The notes below the pieces were generated by a model. It saw nothing but the letters and a program-made list of their open reading frames with translations, was not told the origin of the DNA and did not search any database. The translations under genes and the position numbers were made by a program. This document shows, one piece after another, positions 46,275-54,672 of a stretch of 64,000 nucleotides of DNA. The stretch's first letter is position 1; every line of letters begins with the position of its first letter. Location: positions 186,001-250,000 of the forward strand of contig NZ_JAUZDX010000007.1 in the NCBI RefSeq assembly GCF_030704685.1, written 5' to 3'. The DNA comes from Acidovorax sp. A1169. Its GTDB lineage: Bacteria > Pseudomonadota > Gammaproteobacteria > Burkholderiales > Burkholderiaceae_C.

Positions 46275-47567
46275 ATGAGCGTCCCCAGCCCTGATGCCCT
46301 GCACCGCACCATCGAATCGGTATGGCGCATCGAGGCCGCCCGCATCATTGCCCGCGTGGCGCGCATGACACGCGACGTGGGCCGGGCCGAAGAGCTGGCG
46401 CAGGACGCGCTGGTCTCCGCCCTGGAGCACTGGCCCGCCACCGGTCTGCCTGACAACCCTGCTGCCTGGCTCATGACCACCGCCCGCAACCGCGCCCTGG
46501 ACCACCTGCGCCAGCAGGCCATGCAGGCGCGCGAGCACGAGGCCCTGGGGCATGACATGGAAGCGCTGGAGGCCCAGTACACCCCGGATTTTGTCGATGC
46601 CCTCGACGCGGCGCGCCAGGACGATATCGGCGACGACCTGCTTCGCCTGATCTTCACCGCCTGCCACCCCGTGCTGTCGACCGAGGCGCGCGTGGCCCTC
46701 ACGCTGCGGCTGCTGGGCGGCCTGTCCACCGTGGAGATCGCGCGCGCCTTCCTGGTGCCCGAGGCCACGCTGGCCCAGCGCATCGTGCGCGCCAAGCGCA
46801 GCCTCACGGCCGCGCACGTGCCCTTCGAGGTGCCCGGCGCGGCCGAGCGCGCGCCGCGCCTGGCCTCGGTGCTCGAAGTGATCTACCTGGTCTTCAATGA
46901 AGGCTACGCCGCCACCGCGGGCGACGACTGGATGCGCCCGGCCCTGTGCGACGAGGCCTTGCGCCTGGTGCGCGTGCTCGCCGGCCTCACGCCCGACGAG
47001 CCCGAGGTGCAGGGGCTGGTGGCGCTGCTGGAGATCCAGGCCTCGCGCCTGCCTGCGCGCACCGATGCCGAGGGCCGCCCCGTGCTGCTCCTGGACCAGG
47101 ACCGCGCACGCTGGGACCCCCTGCTGGTGCGCCGCGGCCTGGCCGCGCTCGACCGGGCCGAGCAACTGGCCCGCGCCGGCCACCCCTGGGGGCCCTACGC
47201 GCTGCAGGGCGCCATCGCGGCCTGCCATGCGCGTGCGCGCCGCGCCGAAGACACCGACTGGCAGCACATCGTGGCACTGTACGACGCGCTGCTGCAGGTT
47301 GCGCCCTCGCCCGTCGTGGCGCTGAACCGCGCCGTGGCCGTGGGCATGGCCGATGGCCCCGCCGCCGCTCTGGTGCTGGTCGATGCACTGGGCGCCGACC
47401 CCGCCCTGCGCGACTACCACTGGCTGCCCAGCGTGCGCGGCGACCTGCTGGCCAAGCTGGGCCGCAATGGCGAGGCGCGTGCGCAGTTCGAGCTGGCCGC
47501 CAGCCTCACGCGCAATGCGCAGGAACACGCCCTGCTGCGGGCCCGCGCGGCTGATTGCGGCGCGTGA
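46275..47567 (+). CDS. ECF42-type RNA polymerase sigma factor with TPR-like C-terminal domain
   Basis: A 430-residue ECF sigma factor. Region sigma-2 lies at about 10-85 (AEELAQDALVSALEHWP, NPAAWLMTTARNRALDHLRQ) and sigma-4 at about 130-190 (LTLRLLGGLSTVEIARAFLV, RIVRAKRSL). The remaining about 240 residues are a helical, TPR-like extension (LALLEIQASR, YALQGAIAACHARAR, VALNRAVAVGMADGP) characteristic of ECF42 proteins, where it is needed for activity in place of a separate anti-sigma factor. No anti-sigma gene is adjacent. Upstream YCII, SRPBCC and VOC genes are its likely targets. Confidence 0.93.
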   Translation: MSVPSPDALHRTIESVWRIEAARIIARVARMTRDVGRAEELAQDALVSALEHWPATGLPDNPAAWLMTTARNRALDHLRQQAMQAREHEALGHDMEALEAQYTPDFVDALDAARQDDIGDDLLRLIFTACHPVLSTEARVALTLRLLGGLSTVEIARAFLVPEATLAQRIVRAKRSLTAAHVPFEVPGAAERAPRLASVLEVIYLVFNEGYAATAGDDWMRPALCDEALRLVRVLAGLTPDEPEVQGLVALLEIQASRLPARTDAEGRPVLLLDQDRARWDPLLVRRGLAALDRAEQLARAGHPWGPYALQGAIAACHARARRAEDTDWQHIVALYDALLQVAPSPVVALNRAVAVGMADGPAAALVLVDALGADPALRDYHWLPSVRGDLLAKLGRNGEARAQFELAASLTRNAQEHALLRARAADCGA

Positions 47568-47630
47568 CAGGACGGGAGTGACAGGGTGTGGCTTTTGCCG
47601 TAACGTGCGGCCCTCCACGGAGTGATCGCC

Positions 47631-48161
47631 ATGCATTTCCCGTCCACGCCCCCATTCCCGCTCGAAGGCGGTTGCGACTGCCACCACGTGCGCTACCGCA
47701 TGGAAACGGCACCCCTGTTCGTGCACTGCTGCCACTGCCGCTGGTGCCAGCGCGAGAGCGGGGCTTCCTTCGCGCTGAACGCCATGATCGAGGCTGACCG
47801 CATCCGCCTGCTGGGCGGCCCGCCGGTGCTGGTCGACACCCCTTCGGAAAGCGGCCTGGGCCAGAAGATCGCGCGCTGCCCGCACTGCCATGTGGCCGTG
47901 TGGAGCCACTACGCGGGCGCGGGCCCGCTGGTGTCCTTCGTGCGCGTGGGCACGCTCGATGCGCCCGACCATCTGCCGCCGGACATCCACATCTTCACCC
48001 TCGCCAAGCAGCCCTGGGTGGTGCTGCCGCAAGGCGCGGCTGTGGTTCCCGAATACTATGAACGCGAAGCGCATTGGCCGCCCCAGAGCCTGGCGCGCCG
48101 CCAGGTGCTGTTGCCCAAGATCGCGGCCTACCGGGCTGCGATGGGCTTCGAGCCGTCGTGA
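47631..48161 (+). CDS. GFA-family zinc-binding protein
   Basis: A 176-residue protein of the GFA (Mss4-like, glutathione-dependent formaldehyde-activating) fold. Zinc Cys pairs appear as GGCDCHHVRY, HCCHCRWCQRESGA and ARCPHCHVAVW. Family members bind zinc; enzymatic formaldehyde activation is documented for only a few. The ATG at 47631 is preceded by CGGAG at 8 bases, better than the GTG at 47622. It follows the sigma factor gene by 63 bases but may be transcribed separately; its stop is convergent with the RNase H-like gene. Confidence 0.88.
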   Translation: MHFPSTPPFPLEGGCDCHHVRYRMETAPLFVHCCHCRWCQRESGASFALNAMIEADRIRLLGGPPVLVDTPSESGLGQKIARCPHCHVAVWSHYAGAGPLVSFVRVGTLDAPDHLPPDIHIFTLAKQPWVVLPQGAAVVPEYYEREAHWPPQSLARRQVLLPKIAAYRAAMGFEPS

Positions 48162-48174
48162 ACGCCGGCCAGGG

Positions 48175-48660
48175 TCAGCCCGGCAGCGGCGACGGGCTCC
48201 TGCGCTTCTTGCGCGGCAGGCCCCGCAGGGAGGGGTGCACGGAAGGTTTGGGTGGCGCACCCAATGCCGCGCGCGCCAGGGCATCGGCCTCGCCATTGCG
48301 ATGGCGGGGAATCCACTGCAGCTGTACTTCACCGAAGCTCTCGAGCAGGATGCGCGCAGCGGCGTACAGCGGCTCCAGGCGTTCAATGCATGGCCTGGCA
48401 AGCCCGCCGAGTTGCTCCACCAGAATGCTGCTGTCGCTGTAGACCTGCAATGCGCGGGCGCCGTGGGCCCGCGCCTCGTTCAAGGCCATCACCAGTGCGC
48501 CCAGTTCGGCCTCGTTGTTGCATCCCGTGGCATGCGTGGCCTGCGACAGCGTGTGGCGCGTGCCATCGGGCGCTACCAGCAGCGCGCCCAGGCCCATGCG
48601 GCCCGGGTTGGGAATGGCGCTGCCATCGCAGTGGATGACCCAGGGCGCTGTCCCGTCCAT
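48175..48660 (-). CDS. RNase HI-like protein (reverse-transcriptase-like RNase H fold)
   Basis: A 161-residue RNase H-fold protein. The four acidic catalytic residues are visible: Asp in HCDGSAIPNPG, Glu in NNEAELGAL, Asp in YSDSSILVEQL and Asp in NGEADALARAA. It should cleave RNA in RNA-DNA hybrids, or act on another nucleic acid. It differs from housekeeping RnhA and has a basic C-terminal tail (PRKKRRSP). The DUF3297 gene lies upstream on the same strand, 19 bases away. Confidence 0.9.
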   Translation of the reverse strand: MDGTAPWVIHCDGSAIPNPGRMGLGALLVAPDGTRHTLSQATHATGCNNEAELGALVMALNEARAHGARALQVYSDSSILVEQLGGLARPCIERLEPLYAAARILLESFGEVQLQWIPRHRNGEADALARAALGAPPKPSVHPSLRGLPRKKRRSPSPLPG

Positions 48661-48679
48661 GGAGCCGATGGAAGACGGT

Positions 48680-48937
48680 TCACTCAGGCTGGCGGTAGAA
48701 GGCTTCCACCGTGCCCTTGAGCTTGATCATCAGCGGCTGGCCCTTGCGGTCCAGCGTCTTGCCGGCGGGCACCTTCACCCAGCCTTCGCTGACGCAGTAC
48801 TCCTGCACATCGGTGCGGTCCTTGCCATTGAAGCGGATGCCGATGTCGTGCTCGAAAACGGCCGCGACATGGTGCGGGCTGCGCGGGTCGACGGACAGGT
48901 GGTCGGGCAACGGTTGGGCTTGGGTGGTATCGGTCAT
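48680..48937 (-). CDS. DUF3297 family small protein
   Basis: An 85-residue soluble protein of the DUF3297 family, sometimes mislabelled glutathione peroxidase (DHLSVDPRSPHHVAAVFEHD, GIRFNGKDRTDVQEYCVSEG, GKTLDRKGQPLMIKLKGTVE). Compact beta-rich sequence; no catalytic residues are recognised. The ATG is chosen because family members begin just before the LPDHLSVDPRSP block. It may be co-transcribed with the RNase H-like gene downstream. Confidence 0.88.
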   Translation of the reverse strand: MTDTTQAQPLPDHLSVDPRSPHHVAAVFEHDIGIRFNGKDRTDVQEYCVSEGWVKVPAGKTLDRKGQPLMIKLKGTVEAFYRQPE

Positions 48938-49038
48938 GGGAAAAATGGTGTGAATCGGTTCAAGAAGGCAACCGCGCATTTTCGGCGATTCGCCGCATGC
49001 CCGTGCCAGCAAACAAGGGTTGCGGGCAGGGAGATCGG

Positions 49039-49668
49039 TCAGCAGGTCAGCGGGACCACAGGCTTGCCATGCTGTGCGAGCAGCTTGCCGATACCGGGCT
49101 TGGCGCAGCGCTGCAGCGCCATCAGCAGCGCATGGCCGGGCTCGGCCACGCCCCAGCGCTGGCGCAGGTCGTGCTGCATGCGCGCCAGCAGCTCGGCAGC
49201 CATCTCGGCATCGGCCAGGGCCCGGTGGGCCTGGCCCGTGCGCGGCAGGCCGTGGTAGTTCACCAGCGTGCCCAGTTTGTGGCTCGGCGCCTGCGGGTAC
49301 AGGCGGCGCGAGAGCAGCACCGTGCAGGCGAACGGGTGCGGCGCGGCCACGCCCGCCAGCGCCAGTTCGGCCTGCCAGAACTTGCTGTCGAACGCGGCGT
49401 TGTGCGCCACCATGGGCGCGTCGCCCACGAAGCGGGCGGCCTCCTGCATCACGCCGGCGGCCTCGGGCGCGGCGTTCACCATGGCATTGGTGATGCCCGT
49501 GAGCTGGGTGATGAAGGCAGGGATCCAGGCGCCGGTCTTCATCAGGCTTTGGAAGCGGTCCACCACGCGACCGCCCTCCAGCAGCACGATGGCCACCTCG
49601 GTCGCGCGAGCGCCCTGGCCGGGCGAAATGCCCGTGGTTTCAAAGTCGATGACGGCGATGGGATGCAT
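49039..49668 (-). CDS. DnaQ-like 3'-5' exonuclease
   Basis: A 209-residue DEDDh exonuclease: ExoI motif VIDFETTGISPG, ExoII AHNAAFDSKFW and ExoIII HRALADAEMAAEL with the His five residues before the last Asp. This is the epsilon-type proofreading/RNase T fold, acting on 3' ends of DNA or RNA. It is not the polymerase III epsilon subunit itself (lacks the clamp-binding C-terminal region). The upstream same-strand gene is DUF6151, 28 bases away. Confidence 0.9.
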   Translation of the reverse strand: MHPIAVIDFETTGISPGQGARATEVAIVLLEGGRVVDRFQSLMKTGAWIPAFITQLTGITNAMVNAAPEAAGVMQEAARFVGDAPMVAHNAAFDSKFWQAELALAGVAAPHPFACTVLLSRRLYPQAPSHKLGTLVNYHGLPRTGQAHRALADAEMAAELLARMQHDLRQRWGVAEPGHALLMALQRCAKPGIGKLLAQHGKPVVPLTC

Positions 49669-49696
49669 GGCGGGTCGGGTGGCGGGCGGCAGTGCC

Positions 49697-50296
49697 TCAG
49701 GGGCCGTCATTGTGCGCGGCGGCGAGTTCGGCCGCCGACAGCACCACCGGTACCGCCACGGGCGCACCGGTCTTGGCGTCGAAGAACGGCGATTTGCGGT
49801 AGGTGCCCGTGAGCAGCGCTTTGGCAACGAGGCCCAGCATGCGCGCAATGCCCGCCAGCTCGCCCGAGCTGCCGAAACCGGGCGCGCCCAGTGCACTCTT
49901 GACCTGGGTGCGCATGGTCACCGGGCCGAAGCTGGCGTCCAGCGATGCGCCACGCAGGCTGGTGTGGACCAGGCCGGTGAACCCCATGCGTCGGTCGGCC
50001 ATGGTGTTGCCGATGGGCGTGTTGCAGCACGCGGCATACCAGCGCAGCATGCCCTTGTCCGTCAGGCGCAGGCAGGCCAGCGACTCCTGGCCCTGGGTGA
50101 AGGTGACGTTCGCTGCAGGCACCTGGATGACCTCGGAACCGCCGAACGCGTCCAGCACGTCGGCCTGTGCCCCCAGGTGGCGCGCAAACGCCCGGCAGTC
50201 TCGGCAGTAGCAGACGCAGCGGGTCGCGGGCGCGGTGGGCTGGACGAGCCCGCGGACCTGGCCGCAGCGGCATTGGAGGGGATGGCTGGAGGGCAT
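49697..50296 (-). CDS. DUF6151 family Cys-rich protein
   Basis: A 199-residue protein related to the GFA/Mss4-like group. Cys pairs in LQCRCGQVRG, CVCYCRDCRAFARHLG and AACCNTPIGNT likely bind zinc. It is annotated in relatives as DUF6151 and no activity is known. It is probably transcribed with the downstream exonuclease gene. A second GFA-type gene lies 2 kb away (47631), so this locus carries two zinc-ribbon proteins of this fold. Confidence 0.85.
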   Translation of the reverse strand: MPSSHPLQCRCGQVRGLVQPTAPATRCVCYCRDCRAFARHLGAQADVLDAFGGSEVIQVPAANVTFTQGQESLACLRLTDKGMLRWYAACCNTPIGNTMADRRMGFTGLVHTSLRGASLDASFGPVTMRTQVKSALGAPGFGSSGELAGIARMLGLVAKALLTGTYRKSPFFDAKTGAPVAVPVVLSAAELAAAHNDGP

Positions 50297-50452
50297 GGAT
50301 GGGGAGTCCTGAAGATGCGGGTGGGGTCGCGTGGGCCTGCAGGATAAACCGAACCCGGTGGCATCCGAACCTGTGGGTGCTCGTGGGCAACGCGAACCCA
50401 GGACACGCTTTTCGAGCTTGGGGTGGATGCGGTGCGGACCCCAGCCGCGGGG

Positions 50453-51220
50453 CTAAGCCGTGTAGGTGTAGTCCACCGGCACGGTGCGTTCGTACACCGT
50501 CTGGCTGGCGGCATTCTTCATCACCAGCCGCAGGCTGCCCAGCTGGCCCGGGTCGATCACGGTGAAGTGCCTGGGCACGACCCCCGTACCCGCCTGCCTG
50601 CCCGTGGTGCCCTCGTAGGTCATGTTGGCCTGCGTCTCAGGGATGGCCCAGATGTCCAGGCCCTCCTCGGTGTTGATCGCATAGGCGATGTCCACGCCGA
50701 TGCGGGTGCCGGCCTTCACCACGGCCGGCGACGGGATGGACAGGGTGATGCCGGTGATCTCCGACCCCTTGCCGTCGTTCATCCACTCTTCGTCGACCTC
50801 GGTCTGCTCGTAGGTGAAGTCCACCGCCAGCGCCTGGTTGAAGACTTCCACGAAGTCCTGGTTCTTGGCCACGATGAACAGCTCGCGCACGCTGCCCGCT
50901 TGCGTCAGGTGCACCGAACGGCTGATCCGGCCCGTGCCGGGCTCCATGCGGTCGTGCGAACCCTCGTAGACCGAGTCGTAGGTGGCGTCGAGGATCTTCA
51001 CCCAGACATACAGCGGCTCGCGGGGCGCCGAGTAACGGTAGTCCAGCGTCGCGGTGATGGGGGTGTTGGCCTGCAGCACACAGCCCGAGGGCGGGTCAAT
51101 GCGCACTCCGGTGATCTTCAGGTCGGTGCGGGTGTTGTCCTGGCGCCTGGCGCGCCGCACAAAGTAGACGACCAGCCCGATGGCCACCAGTCCCGCGATG
51201 GTGATGTAGACGTTTTCCAC
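50453..51220 (-). CDS. single-pass membrane protein with beta-sandwich-like ectodomain (unknown)
   Basis: A 255-residue protein. The GTG at 51220 is preceded by GGAGG, and gives MENVYITIAGLVAIGLVVYF as a start: one membrane helix (about 5-22) followed by RRARR, suggesting an N-terminal anchor. The rest is rich in beta-strand patterns in two similar halves (LKITGVRIDPPSGC.. and EITGITLSIPSPAVV..), each followed by an aromatic-rich strand segment, so it may be two Ig-like or fibronectin-like domains. No family is recognised. It is monocistronic; the PHB-esterase-like gene lies upstream on the same strand. Confidence 0.8.
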   Translation of the reverse strand: MENVYITIAGLVAIGLVVYFVRRARRQDNTRTDLKITGVRIDPPSGCVLQANTPITATLDYRYSAPREPLYVWVKILDATYDSVYEGSHDRMEPGTGRISRSVHLTQAGSVRELFIVAKNQDFVEVFNQALAVDFTYEQTEVDEEWMNDGKGSEITGITLSIPSPAVVKAGTRIGVDIAYAINTEEGLDIWAIPETQANMTYEGTTGRQAGTGVVPRHFTVIDPGQLGSLRLVMKNAASQTVYERTVPVDYTYTA

Positions 51221-51316
51221 GGTGAATTTCCCTCCAGGTACCGCACCTTGCTGTTGGAATGAATAGGACGGTGCGTGGTGCCCCGGGGGCAAATTATGGT
51301 GGCGCGTGGCCGGGGG

Positions 51317-52552
51317 TCAACAGCGGGGGTGTGCGAGGAAGAAGCGCAGCATCTCCTCGGTGGCCGACACGCCCCGGGGATCGGTATGGCTGCCGCGCGC
51401 ATCGCCGCCGGCCCAGGCGTGGCCGCCACCGTGCAGCACCCAGTGCTCTGCCAGCGTGGCGCCGCCGCTCTGGTACAGGGTGCGCGTATAGCCCTGGCCG
51501 TGGGCCGACCGGCCGGTGGTCACCGCAGGGCGTACCTCGCTCTCGGCGGCGTCCAGCGCCGCCTCCACCAGTTGCTCGCCATTGCGGGCATGCACGGTGG
51601 CATCGGCGTCGCCATGGAAGACGATCAGGGGCAGCGCCGTGCCCAGCTGGATGACGGGGGGCGTGGTCGTCGCGAACGGGCTGGTGCTGGCGGCCTTGGC
51701 GCCGGTCTTCATCGCCGAGAGCGCCGCCATCACGTTCTGCGCCGCGCCAGCCGACAGGCCCGAATGCACGCCCACGGCGGCAAACAGGTCGGGGTATTCG
51801 CGCGCCAGCAGGGCCGCCATGGCGCCACCGGCCGAGAGGCCCGCCACATAGACGCGGTTACCGTCCACCGGGTGGCGTGCCATCACCTCGCGCACCATGG
51901 CCACCAGCGTGGCCGGCTCGCCGCCGCCGCGCCGCTGGTCCTGTGGCCGGAACCAGTTCCAGCAGGCCTTGGGGTTGGCACTGCCGGACTGGGCGGGATA
52001 GAGCACCAGGGCATGGGCTGCTGCCGCCGCGCCGTTCATGCCCGTGCCGGTGGCGAAGTCCTCGGGGTCCTGGGTGCAGCCATGCAGCATGAGCACCAGG
52101 GGCATGGGGGCACCGGTGTCGGCTCCGGGCGGCACATACAGGTAGTAATGGTCCTGCGGGGCGCCAGCCAGCGCAAAGGCCATCCGGGTGAAGCTGCCGG
52201 GCGCCTGCGCGCCAGCGGTCCGGGCGCTCGCGGGGCCCGTGGCCGGGGAGGGCTGGCTGCGGGCAGGCGTGTCGTCCGGCAGGTCGATCACCACGGCGTC
52301 TTCGACATCGGCCTGCGCAAAGCCATTGCGCCAGCCTGTACCGGCTGGGCTGGACGCGGGCATTGCTGCCCGGCCTTCGCGCAAGGTGCCGGTGGCACCG
52401 GCATGGGGCGCTGTGGCGCTTGCCGCGCCCGCGGTGGCGGGTATTCCGCCCAGGGCCTGCTGGATGGCGCGGGTGGCATCGGCCAACTGGCCTTTGCGCA
52501 CCAGGTCGGTGGCGTTGCCGAGGAGTTGCTTGAGATTGTGGTTCCAGTCCAT
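51317..52552 (-). CDS. PHB depolymerase-family esterase (LpqC type)
   Basis: A 411-residue alpha/beta hydrolase. The nucleophile elbow GLSAGGAMAALL has the catalytic Ser near 240; the Asp is in VFHGDADATVH and the His in GGGHAWAGG. The first about 150 residues are a Pro/Ala/Gly-rich region without clear fold, and no signal peptide is seen, so the protein is likely cytoplasmic. Family members cleave short polyhydroxyalkanoate or feruloyl-type esters. AAGGA precedes the MDWNHN ATG. The CopG-type gene upstream is a frequent neighbour and possible partner. Confidence 0.88.
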   Translation of the reverse strand: MDWNHNLKQLLGNATDLVRKGQLADATRAIQQALGGIPATAGAASATAPHAGATGTLREGRAAMPASSPAGTGWRNGFAQADVEDAVVIDLPDDTPARSQPSPATGPASARTAGAQAPGSFTRMAFALAGAPQDHYYLYVPPGADTGAPMPLVLMLHGCTQDPEDFATGTGMNGAAAAAHALVLYPAQSGSANPKACWNWFRPQDQRRGGGEPATLVAMVREVMARHPVDGNRVYVAGLSAGGAMAALLAREYPDLFAAVGVHSGLSAGAAQNVMAALSAMKTGAKAASTSPFATTTPPVIQLGTALPLIVFHGDADATVHARNGEQLVEAALDAAESEVRPAVTTGRSAHGQGYTRTLYQSGGATLAEHWVLHGGGHAWAGGDARGSHTDPRGVSATEEMLRFFLAHPRC

Positions 52553-52594
52553 GGGAAGGTCCTTGGGTGAGCTGGTAGGGCGTGCGCCGTTCAT

Positions 52595-52623
52595 GGCACG
52601 GCCGCCCCTGGGCGGCTGGTGCC
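52595..52623. other. GC-rich intergenic hairpin between the CopG-like and esterase genes
   Basis: GGCAC...GTGCC and CCGCCC...GGGCGG form a nested imperfect hairpin in the 180-base gap. On the plus strand TTTTT follows after a few bases, but no plus-strand gene ends here; in the minus direction there is no T tract. It may stabilise or separate the two messages. Confidence 0.4.
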
Positions 52624-52732
52624 GTCGGTTTTTGTCTCGGAATGCCGCCGCTCGAAAGGGCCGGTCTGGAATGGAAGATGAAAGAAATCGCCGTTGTGGT
52701 GCGCTGGGCACCCGCCACGGTAGGCGCTTGTC

Positions 52733-53161
52733 TCAGCCGATGCGGCCCGCCAGTGCCGCCTTCACTGCCGGGCTGGCGTGGAAAGCCCCCAGCACGGTGA
52801 CCGAGGCGATCGTCGCCTGCGCCAGCGCGGGCGGCACGTCGTCCTCGATGCTGGCCAGGCCCAGCACGCGGATCTCCAGCCTCTGGCCTGCGGCCTGCAC
52901 GGCCTCCAGGTCGGTGCGGCCAAAGCGCTGCAGTCCCAGCACGAGCATCTTGCGTGCCACCACCTGGCGCACCTCATCGTTCTGGGTGCTCAGCTGGTTG
53001 CGGATGGCGGTGCGGATGAAATCCGTGCGGTTGGCGTAGAAGCCCTCCGATACAAGCAGATCGATGTGCCCCAGGTCCACATAGCCGAGGTTGATGGTGA
53101 TCTTTTCCGAATCGGGGACCTTGCTGCGCAAGGCCAGGGTAGTGTTGGAAGTGGGGGTCAT
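52733..53161 (-). CDS. CopG/RHH-like DNA-binding protein
   Basis: A 142-residue protein with a ribbon-helix-helix-like N-terminus (KITINLGYVDLGHIDLLVSE and NRTDFIRTAIRNQL) typical of CopG regulators, followed by about 80 residues of unknown fold with an Ala-rich C-terminus. It probably binds DNA as a dimer. It lies upstream of the PHB-type esterase on the same strand and may regulate it or polymer storage (inference from neighbourhood). The start is set by the MTPTSNTTLALRSKV opening. Confidence 0.85.
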   Translation of the reverse strand: MTPTSNTTLALRSKVPDSEKITINLGYVDLGHIDLLVSEGFYANRTDFIRTAIRNQLSTQNDEVRQVVARKMLVLGLQRFGRTDLEAVQAAGQRLEIRVLGLASIEDDVPPALAQATIASVTVLGAFHASPAVKAALAGRIG

Positions 53162-53239
53162 AGTGCCTCTTGGCCGTCGTTTGACATCCGTATGGATGGT
53201 ATATGGATGGTTCTTCGGCGTTTTCAAGGGCCGGCCATC

Positions 53240-53267
53240 AAAAAGAAAGAGCCCAAGGGCCCTTTCT
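53240..53267 (-). terminator. Rho-independent terminator of the small disordered protein gene
   Basis: On the minus strand AGAAAG and CTTTCT close an inner GGC/GCC stem with loop CTTG, followed by five T. It starts 25 bases after the stop at 53292. Confidence 0.65.
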
Positions 53268-53291
53268 GGTGCGTGGCGGCCGTGCGCGGCG

Positions 53292-53528
53292 TCAGCCCGC
53301 GCCGCGGCTCCCACCACCGCTGCTGCTGCCAGCCCCGCCCTGGCGCGATTGCCCCTGGTTGCCGCTGCCCAGGTGGGTATCGCGGTCACCACGGCTCTCT
53401 GGCGTGCGGCGGCCCTGGTTGATCTGCGTGGTCTTGTCGCCTGCGCTGTTGTGGGCGTTGGCCACCTTGCCGCTGCCGTCGCTGGCGGCATTCAGGTCGT
53501 CGTCGGTCTGGTTTTCCTTGCTGCTCAT
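53292..53528 (-). CDS. small Gly/Ser/Gln-rich disordered protein
   Basis: A 78-residue hydrophilic protein (MSSKENQTDDDLNAASDGSG start; SSSGGGSRGAG end) without hydrophobic core or known domain. A good ribosome site (CAGGAG, 8 bases before the ATG) and a matching terminator argue that it is a real gene. Composition resembles stress- or desiccation-linked disordered proteins. It sits next to a stress-type FMN-binding oxidase homologue on the same strand, 73 bases upstream, which is consistent with co-expression. Confidence 0.7.
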   Translation of the reverse strand: MSSKENQTDDDLNAASDGSGKVANAHNSAGDKTTQINQGRRTPESRGDRDTHLGSGNQGQSRQGGAGSSSGGGSRGAG

Positions 53529-53601
53529 GGCAATCTCCTGTGGTGCGGAAGTGAACGGTGCGCCCCAAGGCGGGCGCACCAGCGATATGCGCGGCGCTGT
53601 C

Positions 53602-54105
53602 TCAGGACAGCGTCAGTTCCTTGTGCTCGCCCAGGTCACGTGGCTGCTCGCCGGTGATGGCGGCCTTGGCCATCTTGTACAGCTGCACCATCTTGCTTTC
53701 CTTGACGTCCCAGTACTCGGCATGGCCGACGCGCACTGCCAGCAGCGCCAGGTTGGGGTCGGTGTGGCCCGCAGGAAACCAGGCCTTGGCCATGGGCGAC
53801 CAAAGGGCTTCCTTCTTCGCCATGTCTTCCACGAAAGTGGCCTGGCCCGACAGGGATACATAGCTGTCATCGCCAGGGTCGGCATACGACACGTTCACCT
53901 GGCCATCGGTCAGCAGGCGGCCATAGAGCTCGCCATTGCGCGGAATGAAGAAGTACAGGAGCGACTGCTCGTCGATGCTGCGGTTCTGCGTGGTCAGCGG
54001 GTGCGCGTGCAGCATGCCATTGGCATGGCGGTGCGTGAGCATGCCGAACTTGATGTCCTTGATCAGCTTCCACAGCGTCTCGCGGGCAGGGGTGTCGTGT
54101 TCCAT
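53602..54105 (-). CDS. pyridoxamine 5'-phosphate oxidase-like general stress protein
   Basis: A 167-residue split-barrel flavin-binding protein of the general stress protein 26 type (LWKLIKDIKFGMLTHRHANG, LYFFIPRNGELYGRLLTDGQ, DDSYVSLSGQATFVEDM). Members bind FMN/FAD or haem; a true pyridoxamine oxidase function is unlikely. Length matches the family. It is followed on the same strand by the small disordered protein gene. Confidence 0.88.
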   Translation of the reverse strand: MEHDTPARETLWKLIKDIKFGMLTHRHANGMLHAHPLTTQNRSIDEQSLLYFFIPRNGELYGRLLTDGQVNVSYADPGDDSYVSLSGQATFVEDMAKKEALWSPMAKAWFPAGHTDPNLALLAVRVGHAEYWDVKESKMVQLYKMAKAAITGEQPRDLGEHKELTLS

Positions 54106-54248
54106 GGGGGTGCCTCCGGCAGATGGTGAATGGGTAAAAATTCACTGTAGGCGGCATGGAGCGTGGCGGGCGTCGTCCCCCGGCCCGGCTTGGGGAGGGC
54201 ATTGTCTGACAGCAGCGCCTCGCATTGCTCCGCCTCAGCCGGAATCGA

Positions 54249-54608
54249 TCACGCCTTCTTCAGGAACTCCGACTTCAGCAACAGGCTGCCCAGGTCCGTC
54301 TTGCAGTCGACGTTGTGGCCATCGGCACCGTCGATCAGGCGGATGCCCTTGATCTTGGTGCCCTTCTTGAGGGTGGATGATGAGCCCTTGACCTTGAGGT
54401 CCTTCACCAGGATGACCGCGTCGCCGTCGGCCAGCGGATTGCCATGGGCATCGCGCACGGTGCCGTCGCCCCCGGCCTCGTCGGCCTCTGCCGCCTCGGC
54501 CACCATGGGCCATTCAAAACTGCAGTCGGGGCAGGCATAGCTGCCGTTGCCATCGGGGTAGGTGTTCTCCAGGCCGCATTGGGGGCAGGCGGGGATGGCG
54601 CGGGTCAT
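54249..54608 (-). CDS. yjdM: zinc ribbon protein YjdM/PhnA
   Basis: A 119-residue protein of the YjdM (PhnA) family: an N-terminal zinc ribbon ([21 protein letters not shown]) and a C-terminal beta-domain ([20 protein letters not shown] and [20 protein letters not shown]). Despite the old name it is not phosphonoacetate hydrolase in most bacteria; its role is unclear. Between the two domains an acidic Ala/Glu insert is longer than usual. The DinG-type gene lies upstream on the same strand. Confidence 0.92.
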   Translation of the reverse strand: MTRAIPACPQCGLENTYPDGNGSYACPDCSFEWPMVAEAAEADEAGGDGTVRDAHGNPLADGDAVILVKDLKVKGSSSTLKKGTKIKGIRLIDGADGHNVDCKTDLGSLLLKSEFLKKA

Positions 54609-54672
54609 GGAAGGCTTTCTTTCTTTTATGGAGAGAGGGTCGGAGCCGCATGGCGGCAAAGGGGGGCGCTGC

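Noticed and set aside
45819..48401. An 860-codon minus-strand open frame over the sigma factor and GFA genes
   Set aside because: Shadow frame with no family features; the plus-strand genes match known families.
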